NCBI GenBank assembly: GCA_031264475.1
Contig: JAISEA010000062.1
Span: 1 to 8,286 of the forward strand
DNA length: 8,286 bases
Direction: 5' to 3'
Origin: Treponema sp.
GTDB lineage: Bacteria > Spirochaetota > Spirochaetia > Treponematales > Breznakiellaceae
In this document: positions 7,447 through 8,286 of the stretch, piece by piece
Layout of the letters: each line of letters begins with the position of its first letter
How positions within the stretch are numbered: position 1 is the stretch's first letter
Notes under the pieces: model-generated
What the model saw: only the letters and a program-made list of their open reading frames with translations
What the model was told of the DNA's origin: nothing
Database searches by the model: none
Translations under genes and position numbers: made by a program

Positions 7447-7644
7447 GCGTCATCGGGGTACGTACCCGCGACTCTGGGGTACGTACCCGTAACTCTGGGG
7501 TACGTACCCGAACACTTGGGGTACGCACCCGCGTCATCAGGGTACGTACCCGCAACTTCGGGGTACGCACCCGCGTCATCGGGGTACATACCCGCAACTC
7601 TAGGGTACGTACCCGCAACTTCGGGGTACGTACCCGCGTCATCA
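7447..7644. repeat. Array of nine 21-bp repeats, each with a 12-bp palindromic core GGGTACGTACCC
   Basis: Cores begin at 7456, 7477, 7498, 7519, 7540, 7561, 7582, 7603 and 7624, exactly 21 bp apart. Six are the perfect palindrome GGGTACGTACCC. Those at 7519 and 7561 read GGGTACGCACCC, and the one at 7582 reads GGGTACATACCC, so changes fall only at core positions 7 and 8. The 9-base spacers fall mainly into two types: GCGTCATC(G/A), and variants of G(C)AACT(T/C)(C/T)(G/A). The first type also flags both outer edges of the array. A decayed tenth core (GAGGTA) may follow at 7645. The function is unknown. A protein-binding array, a structured transcript or a mobile palindromic repeat are all compatible. 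Confidence 0.95.
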
Positions 7645-7671
7645 GAGGTATTTGGAGAGATATGGAATTCG

Positions 7672-7689
7672 GCGGATTTACTAATCCGC
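7672..7689 (-). terminator. Stem-loop after hisH, weak terminator or mRNA-end hairpin
   Basis: GCGGATT (7672-7678) pairs with AATCCGC (7683-7689) around a 4-base loop, 12 bases beyond the hisH stop. No T-tract follows in the direction of transcription, so intrinsic termination is not assured; it could protect the 3' end of the message instead. Confidence 0.4.
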
Positions 7690-7701
7690 TTAATAGAAGG
7701 A

Positions 7702-8286
7702 TTAGAAGTTATTCAACCAATTATTCAGAAGTTGCAAGCCGACAGCGCCGGATTTTTCCGGGTGGAACTGTACCGCGCAGAGAGCGCCTCGTTCCACAGC
7801 CGCGCAGAATCGCACCGAATAGTCAGCCGTCGCCGCGACAACGCTTTTATCCGCCGGATCCGCGTAGAACGAATGTATATAGTAGAAAAATGGGGGCGCT
7901 TCTGTGGATAAGCCTGAAAAGAGCCGGGTTCCTTCGCGGAATAGGGTGCTGTTCCAGCCGATTTGGGGGACCTTGCGGCAGGTGAACTTCTTCACCGCGC
8001 CGGGGATTATGGATAAACCGCGAATGATTTCGCCGTTGACGGGCGGCGCCTCTTCCGACGATTCAAACAGTAGTTGCAAGCCGATGCAGATACCCAGAAA
8101 CGGACGCTCCAGCTTGATCCATTCACGGACAGCCGCGGTGTAGCCTGTCTCTTCAAGCGCGGTCATCGCCGTGCCAAAATGCCCGTCTCCGGGGAAGACG
8201 ATTTTATCATAACGCCGTATTTCCTCCGCTCCGGGCACAAATTCCGCCTGCGCCCCAAGCCGCGACAGCGCATTCATCACGGACCC
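7702..8286 (-). CDS. hisH: Imidazole glycerol phosphate synthase glutaminase subunit HisH (5' end cut by window)
   Basis: HisH hydrolyses glutamine and passes the ammonia to HisF, which makes imidazole glycerol phosphate and AICAR in histidine biosynthesis; it is cytoplasmic. The visible part has the class I glutamine amidotransferase triad: the nucleophile Cys in GICIGLQLLF (about 8086-8088), and His and Glu in QFHPEKSG (about 7759-7767). It also has FPGDGHFGTAM (oxyanion region), KVPQIGWN and YYIHSFYA, all typical of HisH. An ATG at 8280 is not the true start. The frame stays open to the edge, and the last codons read G-S-M-M-N-A-L, matching the family's 'GNLxSVxxAL', so roughly 10-15 N-terminal residues lie beyond the window. 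The rest is intact to the stop at 7702. Confidence 0.93.
   Translation of the reverse strand, partial: GSVMNALSRLGAQAEFVPGAEEIRRYDKIVFPGDGHFGTAMTALEETGYTAAVREWIKLERPFLGICIGLQLLFESSEEAPPVNGEIIRGLSIIPGAVKKFTCRKVPQIGWNSTLFREGTRLFSGLSTEAPPFFYYIHSFYADPADKSVVAATADYSVRFCAAVERGALCAVQFHPEKSGAVGLQLLNNWLNNF

Larger units (their letters stand above)
7336..7701. other. 366-bp gene-free region between hisH and the NFACT gene
   Basis: No credible gene lies here. In the direction of transcription (minus) it holds a stem-loop 12 bases after the hisH stop, about 30 ordinary bases, the palindromic repeat array (about 200 bp), a TATAAT at 7422-7427, and about 85 bases leading to the NFACT ribosome site. Two open frames across the array arise because the 21-bp period is a multiple of three; neither has a plausible ribosome site. 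Confidence 0.7.

Noticed and set aside
7412..7642. Minus-strand open frame encoding RVRTPxx repeats
   Set aside because: No ribosome site before the ATG; composition is entirely explained by a 21-bp repeat read in triplets, and the end lies in the promoter-like region of the NFACT gene.
7447..7644. CRISPR array
   Set aside because: The repeat unit is a 12-bp palindrome with 9-base spacers that recur in two types; CRISPR repeats and spacers are longer and spacers are unique. No cas genes are nearby.
7516..7911. Plus-strand open frame with GYVPATS/GYAPASS heptapeptides running antisense through the end of hisH
   Set aside because: It needs a TTG start within the repeat, has no ribosome site, and its second half is simply the complement of a conserved hisH.

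Overview
The window most likely comes from a spirochaete, probably a Treponema relative of moderate GC content. This rests on the gene set and style: a HAMP-linked class III cyclase with a short TPR-like tail, a short NFACT protein, and many envelope proteins with simple transmembrane anchors. No rRNA or other taxonomic marker is present, so the lineage is an inference.

Layout. A plus-strand gene (47-1603) encodes an inner-membrane-anchored PpiD/SurA-like periplasmic folding factor. It converges on a minus-strand block, and a strong stem-loop (1615-1657) lies between them. Read in its own direction, the minus-strand block begins at the right edge with the 3' part of hisH (histidine biosynthesis glutaminase subunit, cut by the window end). 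A 366-bp gene-free gap follows, dominated by nine 21-bp repeats, each with a 12-bp palindromic core. Then come an NFACT/Rqc2-like protein (5911-7335) and a 97-bp gap with a promoter-like sequence. The block ends with a tight three-gene cluster: a membrane class III nucleotide cyclase with a Cache-like extracytoplasmic sensor (4116-5813), a single-pass coiled-coil protein with a C-terminal beta-rich domain (2440-4149), and a small exported protein of unknown function (1692-2423).

How the genes may work together. The cyclase overlaps the coiled-coil gene by 34 bp, and the exported protein follows 16 bp later with a near-perfect ribosome binding site. These three are probably co-transcribed and may form one envelope-sensing unit: sensor/cyclase, membrane coiled coil, exported partner. 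The cyclase keeps both metal aspartates and the Asn/Arg transition-state pair, but has Ser where adenylate cyclases usually have the purine-selecting Lys.

The two most unusual elements are the helically phased palindromic array between hisH and the NFACT gene, and the cyclase cluster with its atypical substrate pocket. The NFACT protein also appears to lack the helix-hairpin-helix region found in canonical Rqc2/RqcH proteins.
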